Assembly: GCA_016207225.1 (NCBI GenBank)
Contig: JACQQB010000023.1
Span: 1-7,450, forward strand
Direction of reading: 5' to 3'
Source of the DNA: Microcaldota archaeon
Lineage (GTDB): Archaea > Micrarchaeota > Micrarchaeia > Burarchaeales > JACQQB01
DNA: 7,450 nt
Under the pieces are notes generated by a model that saw only the letters and a program-made list of their open reading frames with translations, was not told the DNA's origin and did not search any database. Below are positions 1 to 5,315 of the stretch, in pieces (positions within the stretch are counted from its first letter, which is position 1; every line of letters starts with the position of its first letter). The translations under genes were made by a program, and so were the position numbers.

Positions 1-60
1 AAGGAACGCTTGGCTATGGTCATCAACCAACTTGTCGTCCACAACCTTTTCCAGGAATAA
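1..60 (+). CDS. C-terminal end of an unknown protein (partial)
   Basis: The first frame is open from the window edge to a TAA at 58-60 and encodes the last 19 residues of a protein, ending LVVHNLFQE. The stretch is too short to assign a family. The stop overlaps the start of the next ORF (TAATG), an arrangement typical of translationally coupled genes, and this is the main reason to believe the fragment is real. The segment looks amphipathic and helical. Nothing about function can be said from it. Confidence 0.5.
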   Translation, partial: KERLAMVINQLVVHNLFQE

Positions 61-359
61 TGGAGAATACAGGACTTGCAGATGGTAAATATGCCAGATT
101 ACTGGAATACATCCTTCAAATACATCCAAAAATTTTGAATTCGAATCTGCTTTCCATAGTTACAGACATAGCAAAACAGAGGCTAAAAGAACTCACCACA
201 GAAGAGCTTTCTAGATTATCTACAGAACTTAAAAACTCTAAAAGACCACCAGAAGAACTTCAGTTTAACTCATGGCTTTCAACAATATTGGCTCATATTG
301 AAGAAGAAATAAAAGCCAGGACTAATTCAATAAACGTTAGCGTAAAAAATAGCCTCTAA
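60..359 (+). CDS. Small helical hypothetical protein, coupled to the upstream gene
   Basis: This is a 99-residue ORF starting at an ATG that shares its A with the preceding stop codon (TAATG). A weak AGGA at 53-56 is the only visible ribosome binding signal, so translation probably depends on termination and restart after the upstream gene. The protein is predicted to be almost wholly alpha-helical, with two Leu-rich amphipathic stretches (about residues 10-50 and 65-88) separated by a KRPPEE turn. There is no signal peptide, membrane segment, cysteine or recognisable motif. Its 3' end overlaps the convergent coiled-coil gene by four bases. I do not recognise the family. A partner subunit or accessory factor for the truncated upstream gene is possible, but that rests on context alone. 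Confidence 0.65.
   Translation: MENTGLADGKYARLLEYILQIHPKILNSNLLSIVTDIAKQRLKELTTEELSRLSTELKNSKRPPEELQFNSWLSTILAHIEEEIKARTNSINVSVKNSL
344..349 (-). terminator. Oligo-U terminator of the coiled-coil gene
   Basis: Six consecutive U residues on the minus strand begin about seven bases past the TAG stop at 356-358. No GC-rich hairpin precedes them, which fits archaeal intrinsic termination. The run lies inside the 3' coding end of the convergent small ORF, where it encodes lysine. A-runs of this length are common in AT-rich DNA, so confidence is moderate. Confidence 0.45.
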
Positions 360-1585
360 ACACCTGCTCCAACTAACTCTCTATTACTAGACTGCCAAGC
401 GGCTTTCCTATGGAATTCTGCTATCTCCTCCTCTATTCCTCTAGCAGTTTCTTGGTCTAAAAACCTCTTAACTTCCGCCAAAGCAGTTATCGCAGCAATA
501 GCTTCAGGCGTATACCCAACACTTTCACCTAATACGACATGTGAAATATCTAAAAGTTCAGTTACAGTCTGCCTTCTTGTCTCTAAATCAATTTCTTCCT
601 TCTGGAGTCTCCCCAATGTGCGAATAGCTCCCTCTACCTCATCTTCCCCCACATGCTCAATGTAGCGATTTATAACCGCTCGTGCATCTCTTACCCTATT
701 CAATAAGTCCTCATTTTTCTCCCTAAGTCCAGCCTCAGATTCTCTCAATACCTTAATCCTTCCAATAACTTTTTCTAAATCAACAAGTATCCCATAAACC
801 TCAACATAACTCTCAAGGGCTGCGTTTACACGCCAGAGATAACTGCCATCCCCGCCAGCCAATCTCCTCAATGTTCCCGGGCTTGGTTTATCTACTCCGC
901 TACCAAGTGATTTATCAACAGCAATTAAAATCTGTTGCACAATTGCAAATAACTTATTCCTGCATGCATCTTTAAGCCGTCTGTCCATTTCTATCAATTC
1001 ATCTGCTTCTAATTCTTCATGTCCATATGTCCTATCAAACAAACTCTGCGTCTCACGCAATTTCCCCAAAACAGACTCCCAGAACTGTCTATTTTGTTTA
1101 CTCCTCAAACTATCTACAAATTCCTCAATGTTGAGAGCAACCCGCCTAAACGTGCTTGCTATCCTGTTTCTTTTCTGTCTATGGTGCTCTATTCCAAGAT
1201 TCTCCATCTCGTCGACTTTAACTTGAAACCCCGCATAGACTCTCCTAGGCCTTTCTTTCTTCACAAAGGCTTCACGCCTTCCTTTCTGTTCCACTATCTT
1301 ATAGATAGCCACAAAAATCTCAACATACAATTTAACAAGGTCCATAACTCCTGGTCGTTTTTCATCCAACCTTTGCCTGCAACGAACCTCTTCAGCTTCA
1401 AAGGTGGCTAAGGACTCCCTCATTCTTCTTAGTGGTAGGTAAATGACCTCCCTCATGGCTTGCTGACCATCGGTTTCTCTCTTCCTAGCAAAAAAGGAGC
1501 TTAAAGAGTCCTTAAATATACCTCTAGCATCAGCAGTTCCAGAGTTCGATACATATCCAATTGTTCTTGATCTCAGGTTTTTCAC
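356..1585 (-). CDS. Orphan Arg-rich coiled-coil protein, 409 aa
   Basis: This is a long, clean minus-strand ORF starting at GTG (1583-1585). The protein has no signal peptide, transmembrane segment or catalytic motif that I recognise. It is almost entirely helical: a basic N-terminal region (1-45), helices at about 48-130 and 135-225, a Gly/Pro/Ser linker at 227-247 (GSGVDKPSPG...GGDGS), then a long heptad-like coiled coil at about 255-347 and a final helix at 359-397. By hand count it has about 48 Arg to 23 Lys, while its neighbours are Lys-richer, so it may have a different history or bind nucleic acid. The start is uncertain: ATG at 1454-1456 (M44) is an alternative with its own TATA-like sequence near 1511-1520. 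Neither start has a good ribosome binding site. A scaffold, SMC-like or phage-type structural role is conceivable, but none is shown. Confidence 0.75.
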   Translation of the reverse strand: MKNLRSRTIGYVSNSGTADARGIFKDSLSSFFARKRETDGQQAMREVIYLPLRRMRESLATFEAEEVRCRQRLDEKRPGVMDLVKLYVEIFVAIYKIVEQKGRREAFVKKERPRRVYAGFQVKVDEMENLGIEHHRQKRNRIASTFRRVALNIEEFVDSLRSKQNRQFWESVLGKLRETQSLFDRTYGHEELEADELIEMDRRLKDACRNKLFAIVQQILIAVDKSLGSGVDKPSPGTLRRLAGGDGSYLWRVNAALESYVEVYGILVDLEKVIGRIKVLRESEAGLREKNEDLLNRVRDARAVINRYIEHVGEDEVEGAIRTLGRLQKEEIDLETRRQTVTELLDISHVVLGESVGYTPEAIAAITALAEVKRFLDQETARGIEEEIAEFHRKAAWQSSNRELVGAGV

Positions 1586-1592
1586 CCTATAA

Positions 1593-1640
1593 CGAGGCGT
1601 CTAAGGAGACTTATCCTCGGCAATCCCTGATCGCCTCTCG
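1593..1640 (-). promoter_or_regulatory. Possible structured 5' leader of the coiled-coil gene
   Basis: GAGGCG at 1594-1599 and CGCCTC at 1632-1637 can pair as a 6-bp stem. Between them a smaller AGGA/TCCT pair (1604-1607 with 1614-1617) closes a six-base loop. On the minus strand this would be a two-part hairpin spanning nearly the whole predicted leader, since transcription should start near 1640 given the TATA element at 1663-1670, and the GTG start lies just beyond at 1585. It could be a cis-regulatory leader, a processed small RNA or chance. I match it to no known riboswitch or guide RNA, and see no C/D box motifs. Confidence 0.3.
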
Positions 1641-1662
1641 TAATTATTTTACTCATTTCCTG

Positions 1663-1670
1663 TATTTAAA
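1663..1670 (-). promoter_or_regulatory. TATA box for the coiled-coil gene
   Basis: TTTAAATA on the minus strand is a good match to the archaeal TATA consensus. It predicts a transcript start near 1640, giving a leader of about 55 bases to the GTG start, long for an archaeal mRNA. A second AT-rich element on the same strand (around 1708-1715, AATATATT) lies further upstream and is a weaker alternative. Confidence 0.5.
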
Positions 1671-1749
1671 CTTGAGTGTTCTTTACGATAAGAAATATGC
1701 ACATACGAATATATTTGTACTCAATTATTCCAATCTTACGTTATTCTGG

Positions 1750-1762
1750 AAAAAATAAAAAA
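1750..1762 (-). terminator. Double oligo-U terminator of the small exported protein gene
   Basis: On the minus strand, six U, one A and six more U follow the TAA stop (1769-1771) by about seven bases. No hairpin precedes them. This is the clearest archaeal-type terminator in the window. Confidence 0.75.
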
Positions 1763-1768
1763 GGGCGG

Positions 1769-2047
1769 TTAGTGGCAGCCCATTGCCCTTCCCTTACCAT
1801 AACCTCTTGAGCCACGCATGCCCATTATACCTCTATTCTCATTATCTTCATACAATTCCTCAAACTCCTCTACTTCATAATCAGTGCCATGCATGTAATT
1901 ATGGACCTTAACCATTGCCTCCAAGACATCTTCCGGCGTCTCCTTTATCTCATTCCTTTCATAATCCCAAGGTCTGGCATAGGCCAACGCACCTATTGCA
2001 ATCAATGCCACTAAGGCAACTATAAAGTATTTTCCTAAATTCTCCAT
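1769..2047 (-). CDS. Small exported or membrane-tethered protein with a Gly/Arg/Met tail ending in Cys-His
   Basis: This 92-residue ORF has an ATG at 2045-2047, a near-perfect GAGGTGAT ribosome binding site and its own TATA box, so the start is secure. Residues 7-23 form one hydrophobic segment followed by AYA|R, a plausible signal peptidase site after residue 24. If it is not cleaved, the segment anchors the protein with its C-terminus outside. The middle part (about 36-70) is strongly acidic and probably helical (EEFEELYEDNE). The tail (72-92) is rich in Gly, Arg and Met and ends MGCH. Cys91, His92 and the methionines could bind a metal such as copper, but no established motif is present. 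I do not recognise the family. The adjacent upstream gene encodes a membrane winged-helix protein that may regulate it. Confidence 0.8.
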   Translation of the reverse strand: MENLGKYFIVALVALIAIGALAYARPWDYERNEIKETPEDVLEAMVKVHNYMHGTDYEVEEFEELYEDNENRGIMGMRGSRGYGKGRAMGCH

Positions 2048-2051
2048 TCAC

Positions 2052-2059
2052 ATCACCTC
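2052..2059 (-). promoter_or_regulatory. Strong ribosome binding site of the small exported protein
   Basis: GAGGTGAT on the minus strand fully matches the archaeal anti-Shine-Dalgarno core and lies four bases before the ATG at 2047. It is the best ribosome binding site in the window and suggests high expression of the small protein. Confidence 0.8.
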
Positions 2060-2080
2060 GTTATCGAAGTGACGACTAGC

Positions 2081-2089
2081 ATATTTAAG
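2081..2089 (-). promoter_or_regulatory. TATA box for the small exported protein
   Basis: CTTAAATAT on the minus strand predicts a start near 2060, immediately before the ribosome binding site, for a leader of roughly 13 bases. The gene can thus be transcribed independently of the winged-helix gene upstream. No oligo-U separates the two genes, so read-through is also possible. Confidence 0.6.
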
Positions 2090-2116
2090 TATTGCCAGTC
2101 AAACCGTTCAGAACCA

Positions 2117-2638
2117 TTACTCCTTCTTGGAAACTACGCTTTTATCCAGAAATAGCACATATGTCTTTCCACTTCTTTTCCTCTGCACGATTCCCTGTCT
2201 ATCCAAATACGAGGCAATAGTTGAAAGCTTGGACTTGCTCCAGCCTAACCTGAGTCTAAGCGAATCCTGGGTTATCTCCCCGCTTTTTTGGACTTCCTCC
2301 ACCAGCATTCTCTCATCTGAACTGAGCCCTTTTTTCATTGCTTCAAAAACTTCAGAATAATCTCTTTGCTCAGGCTTAGCTAACGTTTCCTTACTCCTGA
2401 CATTCAGAAAACGAAAAGCGAGCAACCCACATGCAATCGCAATCAACAGGGAAACTACATTAACCGCGAGAAAATTAACTTCATTAGTCTGTATTGCGTG
2501 CATCCCAAACCCAGCACTAGAACTGTAAGTGAATAAGGACTGTACAAAAAAAGAAGTTACAATGAATAGTGCTACCATTACTATTGCAACGGCTGCAGCC
2601 TTAACTTCCATTCTCTCTTTTCTCAACTCTTCAAGCAT
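2117..2638 (-). CDS. Membrane-anchored winged-helix DNA-binding protein
   Basis: From ATG 2636-2638 the protein has 173 residues. Two hydrophobic helices (about 14-38 and 54-79) are joined by a short extracytoplasmic loop (SSSAGFGMHAIQTNE). A charged linker follows, then a C-terminal winged helix at about 100-168. The motif GEITQDSLRLRLGWSKSKLS contains the helix-turn-helix, with recognition helix from about 135, and the wing is VQRKRSGKTYVLFL. This layout is common among archaeal membrane-bound wHTH regulators, which are thought to carry a signal from the membrane to DNA without a kinase. A TTG directly upstream (2639-2641) and an internal ATG (2609-2611) are alternative starts. The shared TATA at 2664-2674 would give a nearly leaderless mRNA beginning close to 2638. 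Target unknown; the small exported protein downstream and the divergent phosphatase are the nearest candidates. Confidence 0.8.
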   Translation of the reverse strand: MLEELRKERMEVKAAAVAIVMVALFIVTSFFVQSLFTYSSSAGFGMHAIQTNEVNFLAVNVVSLLIAIACGLLAFRFLNVRSKETLAKPEQRDYSEVFEAMKKGLSSDERMLVEEVQKSGEITQDSLRLRLGWSKSKLSTIASYLDRQGIVQRKRSGKTYVLFLDKSVVSKKE

Positions 2639-2663
2639 CAAACCAATACCCCATATAAAAGTG

Positions 2664-2674
2664 AAATATTTAAG
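2664..2674. promoter_or_regulatory. Shared, symmetric TATA element between two divergent genes
   Basis: AAATATTTAAG contains the palindrome AAATATTT and reads as a TATA box on both strands. To the right it predicts a start near 2693, just before the ribosome binding site of the phosphatase gene. To the left it predicts a start near 2643, almost on the ATG of the membrane winged-helix gene. A second minus-strand candidate, TTTATATGG at 2651-2659, would instead favour the internal ATG of the winged-helix gene. Confidence 0.5.
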
Positions 2675-2694
2675 TTGCAGCCAATATAAGCTTA

Positions 2695-2701
2695 AGGTGA
2701 T
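2695..2701 (+). promoter_or_regulatory. Ribosome binding site of the histidine phosphatase
   Basis: AGGTGAT lies six bases before the ATG at 2708 and fixes that start codon. Confidence 0.7.
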
Positions 2702-2707
2702 TCATAA

Positions 2708-3313
2708 ATGAAATTTTTCCTTGTGCGGCATGCACAGACAACAGCAAACGCCAGCCAGGTAATTCTTGGAGGAAAAGAGGAAGGCAGACTTTCGCCAAGA
2801 GGACAGAAGCAGGCCAGCGAACTCGCAAGACGCCTTGCAAAAGAAAAAATATCTGAAATTTACTGTAGCTCCTCCAACCGATGCAGGCAAACTGCAAAAC
2901 TCGTGGCAAGAAGACACATGTGCAAAATCACCTTTCTGGATGAATTAAGGGAAATAAACATGGGTGAGCTTACAGGTCTAAGCTTTGAAAAAGCGGAGGA
3001 GAAATACCCCCGTGTTTTGAGGAGATTGTTCACCCAACCTTACAGAAAACTGCCTGGCGGAGAAAGCCTTAAGGACGTTCAAAAAAGGGCAATGCCAGTA
3101 ATCAAGAAATTAGCTGAAAAGCCCGGGAATCCCACAATCCTTGTAGTTGCACACAGCCTTGTAAACAGGGTTATACTAGCTTCACTTTTGGGGTTGCCAT
3201 TGAACAGGGTCAGAAGCATCAAGCAGAAGAATGCATGCATAAACCTGCTAGATGTAAAAAAAGATTTTGCCCAGCTCTATACTCTTGACAATTCAATCCA
3301 CACAATAAAATAG
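2708..3313 (+). CDS. Histidine phosphatase superfamily protein (PGAM/CobC-like)
   Basis: This 201-residue protein carries the full catalytic set of the histidine phosphatase (branch 1) fold: the N-terminal RHA motif (Arg7, His8 as phosphate acceptor), Arg58 in the SSSNRCRQTA motif, the acid Glu82 in the LREINMGELTG block, and the second histidine His149 in VVAHSLVNR. Length is normal for the cytosolic single-domain members. Family members include cofactor-dependent phosphoglycerate mutases, alpha-ribazole phosphatase (CobC), fructose-bisphosphatase-like enzymes and broad phosphatases. The RELREINMGE-type block followed by G-x-S fits the phosphatase side better than the glycolytic mutase, but substrate cannot be assigned by sequence alone. 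No cobalamin gene is nearby. It is head to head with the membrane winged-helix gene and shares its TATA region. It is followed after 37 bases by malate dehydrogenase, which seems to have its own promoter. Confidence 0.9.
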   Translation: MKFFLVRHAQTTANASQVILGGKEEGRLSPRGQKQASELARRLAKEKISEIYCSSSNRCRQTAKLVARRHMCKITFLDELREINMGELTGLSFEKAEEKYPRVLRRLFTQPYRKLPGGESLKDVQKRAMPVIKKLAEKPGNPTILVVAHSLVNRVILASLLGLPLNRVRSIKQKNACINLLDVKKDFAQLYTLDNSIHTIK

Positions 3314-3323
3314 TGCATAATGA

Positions 3324-3329
3324 TTTAAT
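3324..3329 (+). promoter_or_regulatory. TATA-like element for a leaderless malate dehydrogenase mRNA
   Basis: TTTAAT lies about 25 bases before the ATG at 3351, and no ribosome binding site is visible between them (the sequence ahead of the ATG is CAAATAAATT). Both facts point to a transcript that starts on or near the start codon. The match to the TATA consensus is only fair. Confidence 0.45.
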
Positions 3330-3350
3330 CTTGGTCTCTACAAATAAATT

Positions 3351-4253
3351 ATGAAGTTGTCAGTCATCGGAGCAGGAAGGCTGGGAAGCTTGATCGCTTA
3401 TTCTATTGCAATAACCAAGCTAGCTGATGAAATTCTTCTTGTTGATGTTGCAAAGGAACTAGCCAAAGGCCAGGCTTCAGACCTGACTCATGCCTACATA
3501 GATTATGGTATAAAAATCTCAGACGCAGATTATGAGCAAATCTCAGACAGCGACATAATAATCATATCAGCCGGAAGGCCAAGACAGCCAGGACAAACAA
3601 GATCTGACCTGGCAAGAATAAACAGCTCTATAATCAGCAATATTGGGGAACAGATAGCAAAACACATTCACAAGGCAATCGTAATCACATTGACAAACCC
3701 GACAGATTCGATGAATTATTTACTATATAGAAAAACTAACCTGCCAGCAGCACACCTTATAGGCTCAAGCTCCCTTCTCGACAGTTCCCGCTTCAAAACA
3801 GTATTAAGCCAAAAATACCAGACGAATGGCAAAAATATAGATGCAATTGTAATCGGTGAACACGGAGAATACCAAATGCCTTATTTTTCAGGAGTTAAAA
3901 TAAACGGAAAAAAATTAGAGTTTACTAAAGCAGGGATGGATGAGATAAAAGAGGAAGTTAGAAAAAGTGCAATTTCCGTAATAGAGAAAAAAGGCTTAAC
4001 TGAATTTGCTCCGGCAGTCTTCACTACTCAACTAGCAGAAGCAGTAATAAAAGACCAAAAAAGACTCCTTCCATGCTCCTGTATACTGAACGGGCAATAT
4101 GGGTTATCGGGCCTAAGCATAGGTGTGCCTGCAATAATAGGCAGAAATGGCATTGAAAAAATAGTAGAAGTAGAACTCAGCAGCTATGAAAGGGAGATTT
4201 TTGAGAAAGGAGCAAGCAGCATCAAAAAAATAATCTCCGAGACTTCTCAATAA
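3351..4253 (+). CDS. mdh: NAD-dependent malate dehydrogenase, LDH/MDH superfamily
   Basis: The 300-residue protein is full length for the family and should interconvert malate and oxaloacetate in the cytosol. Seen in the sequence: the Rossmann loop GAGRLG (7-12); Asp32 at the end of strand 2, which favours NAD over NADP; the active-site loop RPRQPGQTRSDL (76-87); TNP with Asn116; the LDSSR block with Asp144 and Arg147; and the catalytic EHG with His171. The residue that separates lactate from malate enzymes (position 102 in LDH numbering) is Arg78 here; malate enzymes have Arg and lactate enzymes Gln, so malate is predicted. Arg84 corresponds to substrate-binding Arg109. The usual RKPGM loop is RQPGQ, with Gln replacing Lys and Met, so specificity could be relaxed. 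The 3' end overlaps the convergent LUD gene by seven bases. Confidence 0.92.
   Translation: MKLSVIGAGRLGSLIAYSIAITKLADEILLVDVAKELAKGQASDLTHAYIDYGIKISDADYEQISDSDIIIISAGRPRQPGQTRSDLARINSSIISNIGEQIAKHIHKAIVITLTNPTDSMNYLLYRKTNLPAAHLIGSSSLLDSSRFKTVLSQKYQTNGKNIDAIVIGEHGEYQMPYFSGVKINGKKLEFTKAGMDEIKEEVRKSAISVIEKKGLTEFAPAVFTTQLAEAVIKDQKRLLPCSCILNGQYGLSGLSIGVPAIIGRNGIEKIVEVELSSYEREIFEKGASSIKKIISETSQ
4224..4230 (-). terminator. Oligo-U terminator of the LUD gene, inside the end of mdh
   Basis: Seven U on the minus strand lie about 17 bases beyond the LUD stop (4247-4249). On the other strand the run encodes lysines near the C-terminus of malate dehydrogenase. No comparably good U-run follows mdh; the nearest is five U at 4321-4325, within the LUD gene. 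Confidence 0.5.
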
Positions 4254-4918
4254 CCCAAGTCTTCCTTTACTAAAATCAACGTAGTTCTCCCAACAAACAT
4301 CTCATTGGCAATAATTACTATTTTTCCCAATCTACTGTTCATGCCATAAGCTTTCTGGGCTCTTAAGTCTTCGAGCGGAAACGCATACTCCTTTATCCTG
4401 TCCAATGCATCGTTTAATGTAGGTGCAATCTTGTTGACTCCGGCCACTAAAATCAGGTTCTTGGCTCCGAAAGGAAATGCCCCCACTCTGCTACCGCTCG
4501 CATCACTTGCTACCAATTCACCAGTCTGGGCTATTGCATTGACACTGGAGAGAAAGTATTCTGAAGTAACTGATTTTCTGCGCAATTCCATCTGCTTGCT
4601 CTGGTCAGGTTCTGCAAAAATTGTCCCATGAACGTTTTTCCAAGAGTGCTTGCCGCTCGTTAATAACTCCACAAATCCTATCTCAATCAATGTTGTTGAG
4701 GACCCGTTCATAACCTCTGCTCCTGCAGGTATCACTCCTTTAATCTCCCCAAGTGCTTCTTCACTACTCTCAACTACCTTAATCTTTATCCCTCTGCCCT
4801 CTATCGCTTTAACAGTGTCCTCTATAACCTTATCACTGGGCAAAGCATTCCATTTTTTCTTATCAACATTCACTTCTTTTCTTAAATTCTCTGCACTCCA
4901 CTTATCTAAAGTTTTCAT
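4247..4918 (-). CDS. LUD-domain protein (LutC/YkgG-like, DUF162)
   Basis: From ATG 4916-4918 the protein has 223 residues. Its features fit the LUD fold, named for lactate utilisation: an N-terminal helical region (WNALPSDKVIEDTVKAIEGRGI), the VMNGSSTTLIEIGF block at 70-82, and the glycine-rich SGSRVGAFPFGAKNLILVAGVNKI block at about 141-164, which is the most diagnostic part. In LutABC, the LUD protein LutC works with Fe-S proteins in lactate oxidation. No LutA or LutB is seen here, and stand-alone LUD proteins have no settled role, so function stays open. A GTG at 4931-4933 would add five residues and could be a leaderless start. The ATG is preferred because GGGTG lies five bases ahead. The gene is head to head with an HxlR-type regulator and overlaps mdh by seven bases at its 3' end. 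Confidence 0.85.
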   Translation of the reverse strand: MKTLDKWSAENLRKEVNVDKKKWNALPSDKVIEDTVKAIEGRGIKIKVVESSEEALGEIKGVIPAGAEVMNGSSTTLIEIGFVELLTSGKHSWKNVHGTIFAEPDQSKQMELRRKSVTSEYFLSSVNAIAQTGELVASDASGSRVGAFPFGAKNLILVAGVNKIAPTLNDALDRIKEYAFPLEDLRAQKAYGMNSRLGKIVIIANEMFVGRTTLILVKEDLGY

Positions 4919-4931
4919 CCAAGCACCCAAC

Positions 4932-4948
4932 ACTATAAAAAGTATAGT
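4932..4948. promoter_or_regulatory. Inverted repeat, candidate HxlR operator at the LUD start
   Basis: ACTATA (4932-4937) and TATAGT (4943-4948) form an inverted repeat with a five-base spacer, covering the predicted LUD transcript start near 4935. Its right part is also a copy of a 10-bp box, AAAGTATAGT (4939-4948), repeated exactly at 4962-4971, with an 8-base match AAAGTATA at 4999-5006 near the predicted hxlR-type start. HxlR-family dimers bind inverted repeats of about this size, so autoregulation plus control of the LUD gene is inferred. Confidence 0.5.
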
Positions 4949-4955
4949 ATCATAG

Positions 4956-4965
4956 CTTTATAAAG
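4956..4965 (-). promoter_or_regulatory. TATA element for the LUD gene
   Basis: CTTTATAAAG is palindromic and lies about 25 bases upstream of the predicted LUD start near 4935. It sits between two copies of the AAAGTATAGT box and overlaps the second, so a bound repressor would be expected to block TBP. Confidence 0.5.
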
Positions 4966-4971
4966 TATAGT

Positions 4972-4979
4972 TATATAAA
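4972..4979 (+). promoter_or_regulatory. TATA box for the HxlR-family regulator
   Basis: TATATAAA predicts a start near 5000 and a leader of about 16 bases. The ribosome binding site is poor (GTGA at 5009-5012), so translation is likely weak, as often seen for regulators. Confidence 0.55.
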
Positions 4980-5016
4980 CATGACAGTATCCAAACGTAA
5001 AGTATAATGTGAAATT

Positions 5017-5313
5017 ATGGACAAAACATGCCCTATAACCAAAACTTTAACCTACTTGAGCAAAAAATGGACCCTGATAATACTAAGAGAATTGAACACT
5101 AATGGTGGCCATGGTTTTAATGAGCTCCAAAGGGCAATCGAAGACATAATCCCAAGGACGCTTTCAAAAAGAATGAAAGAGCTTGAAAAAATGGAAATAG
5201 TCTCAAAAACAAAATTCAACGAGGTTCCGCCAAGGGTCGAATATAAGCTTACAGCAAAAGGGAAGGACCTAATAAGATGCTTCGAATACCTTGACTCCTG
5301 GGCTAAAAAATAA
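5017..5313 (+). CDS. HxlR-family winged-helix regulator with the conserved N-terminal cysteine
   Basis: This 98-residue protein matches the HxlR family along its length: CPI at 5-7, the KKWTLIILREL helix (16-26), FNELQRAI (34-41), the recognition region PRTLSKRMKELEKMEIV (46-62), the wing EVPPRVEYKLTAKG (69-82) and the final helix with Trp95. Only Cys5 and Cys88 are present. Cys5 is at the position used by redox- and electrophile-sensing members (YodB, HypR and QorR types), so sensing of oxidants, quinones or aldehydes is a reasonable inference. It is divergent from the LUD gene across 98 bases of shared regulatory sequence carrying repeats at both predicted starts. Its own transcript should end at the U-run 5331-5336. 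The inducer is unknown. Confidence 0.92.
   Translation: MDKTCPITKTLTYLSKKWTLIILRELNTNGGHGFNELQRAIEDIIPRTLSKRMKELEKMEIVSKTKFNEVPPRVEYKLTAKGKDLIRCFEYLDSWAKK
5305..5310 (-). terminator. Oligo-U terminator of the PadR gene, inside the end of the HxlR gene
   Basis: Six U on the minus strand start about five bases after the PadR stop (5316-5318). The run encodes the last two lysines of the HxlR-family protein on the other strand. Confidence 0.5.
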
Positions 5314-5315
5314 AC

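Noticed and set aside
1019..1411. 130-residue plus-strand ORF
   Set aside because: It is antisense inside the coiled-coil gene, with no ribosome binding site or promoter, and has the Phe/Leu/Ser-rich composition typical of a shadow frame.
1593..1640. tRNA, C/D box RNA or known riboswitch in the hairpin region
   Set aside because: No cloverleaf, no RUGAUGA/CUGA pair in the right places, and no riboswitch core was recognised. It is kept only as a possible structured leader.
1561..1758. 65-residue plus-strand ORF filling the gap between the coiled-coil and small exported protein genes
   Set aside because: It has no ribosome binding site, runs across the predicted minus-strand leader and TATA element, and ends in lysines only because it reads the A-run of the neighbouring terminator.
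2106..2114. Small palindrome GTTC-A-GAAC just past the membrane winged-helix gene
   Set aside because: Four-base arms are expected by chance. It is not followed by a U-run and lies outside the predicted promoter core.
2683..2690. AATATAAG as the TATA box of the phosphatase gene (leaderless start at 2708)
   Set aside because: The gene has a clear AGGTGAT ribosome binding site that would then be untranscribed. The element at 2664-2674 fits better.
4650..4955. 101-residue plus-strand ORF opposite the LUD gene
   Set aside because: It is fully antisense to a recognisable LUD protein and made of Ser/Pro/Leu-rich shadow sequence.
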